Origin: Eggerthellaceae bacterium UBA5906
Lineage (GTDB): Bacteria > Actinomycetota > Coriobacteriia > Coriobacteriales > Eggerthellaceae
Length of the DNA: 7,128 nucleotides
Direction of reading: 5' to 3'
Assembly (NCBI GenBank): GCA_002431805.1
Contig: DJEE01000044.1
Location: 14,006-21,133, forward strand
The notes beneath the pieces are model-generated. The model did no database searches and was not told the origin of the DNA. It saw only the letters and a program-made list of their open reading frames with translations. The position numbers and the translations under genes were made by a program. This document shows, piece by piece, positions 6,565-7,128 of the stretch. Position 1 is the stretch's first letter; every line of letters starts with the position of its first letter.

Positions 6565-7128
<564 letters not shown>

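Overview
The window reads as high-GC bacterial chromosome. Protein features and style suggest an anaerobic actinobacterium of the class Coriobacteriia (Eggerthellaceae-like: GC-rich coding DNA, a LuxR-type HTH fused to N-terminal membrane helices). This placement rests on general resemblance only; no rRNA or other phylogenetic marker is present.

Layout from left to right. Positions 1-2179 (minus strand) hold the first 726 codons of a large uncharacterised protein that runs off the left edge. It uses a TTG start. Upstream of it on the same strand lies an ABC importer operon, read right to left: a lipoprotein substrate-binding protein (4175-5317), a FecCD/BtuC-type permease (3014-4081) and a FecE/BtuD-type ATPase (2241-3023). 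Permease and ATPase overlap by 10 bases. A long imperfect hairpin followed by a short T tract separates the binding-protein gene from the permease gene. The import system is of the class that takes up siderophores, heme or corrinoids; the exact substrate cannot be read from the sequence.

An AT-rich divergent intergenic region (5318-5473) separates the importer from a plus-strand gene (5474-6040). That gene encodes a small membrane-anchored regulator: two predicted transmembrane helices, a polar linker and a C-terminal LuxR/GerE helix-turn-helix. Two exact TATAAT boxes precede it, and one overlaps a TATACT box on the other strand. The geometry suggests that the regulator may control the importer, itself, or both.

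The regulator gene converges on a minus-strand pair, with a bidirectional hairpin terminator (6042-6071) between them. The pair is the 3' half of leuB (6565-7128, cut by the right edge; leucine biosynthesis) followed by a small HIT-family nucleotide-binding protein (6114-6479). Two GC-rich hairpins lie in the leuB-HIT gap.

I saw no tRNA, rRNA, CRISPR array, insertion sequence or attachment site. The clearest unexplained items are the large unknown protein and the two-helix LuxR-type regulator beside the importer.
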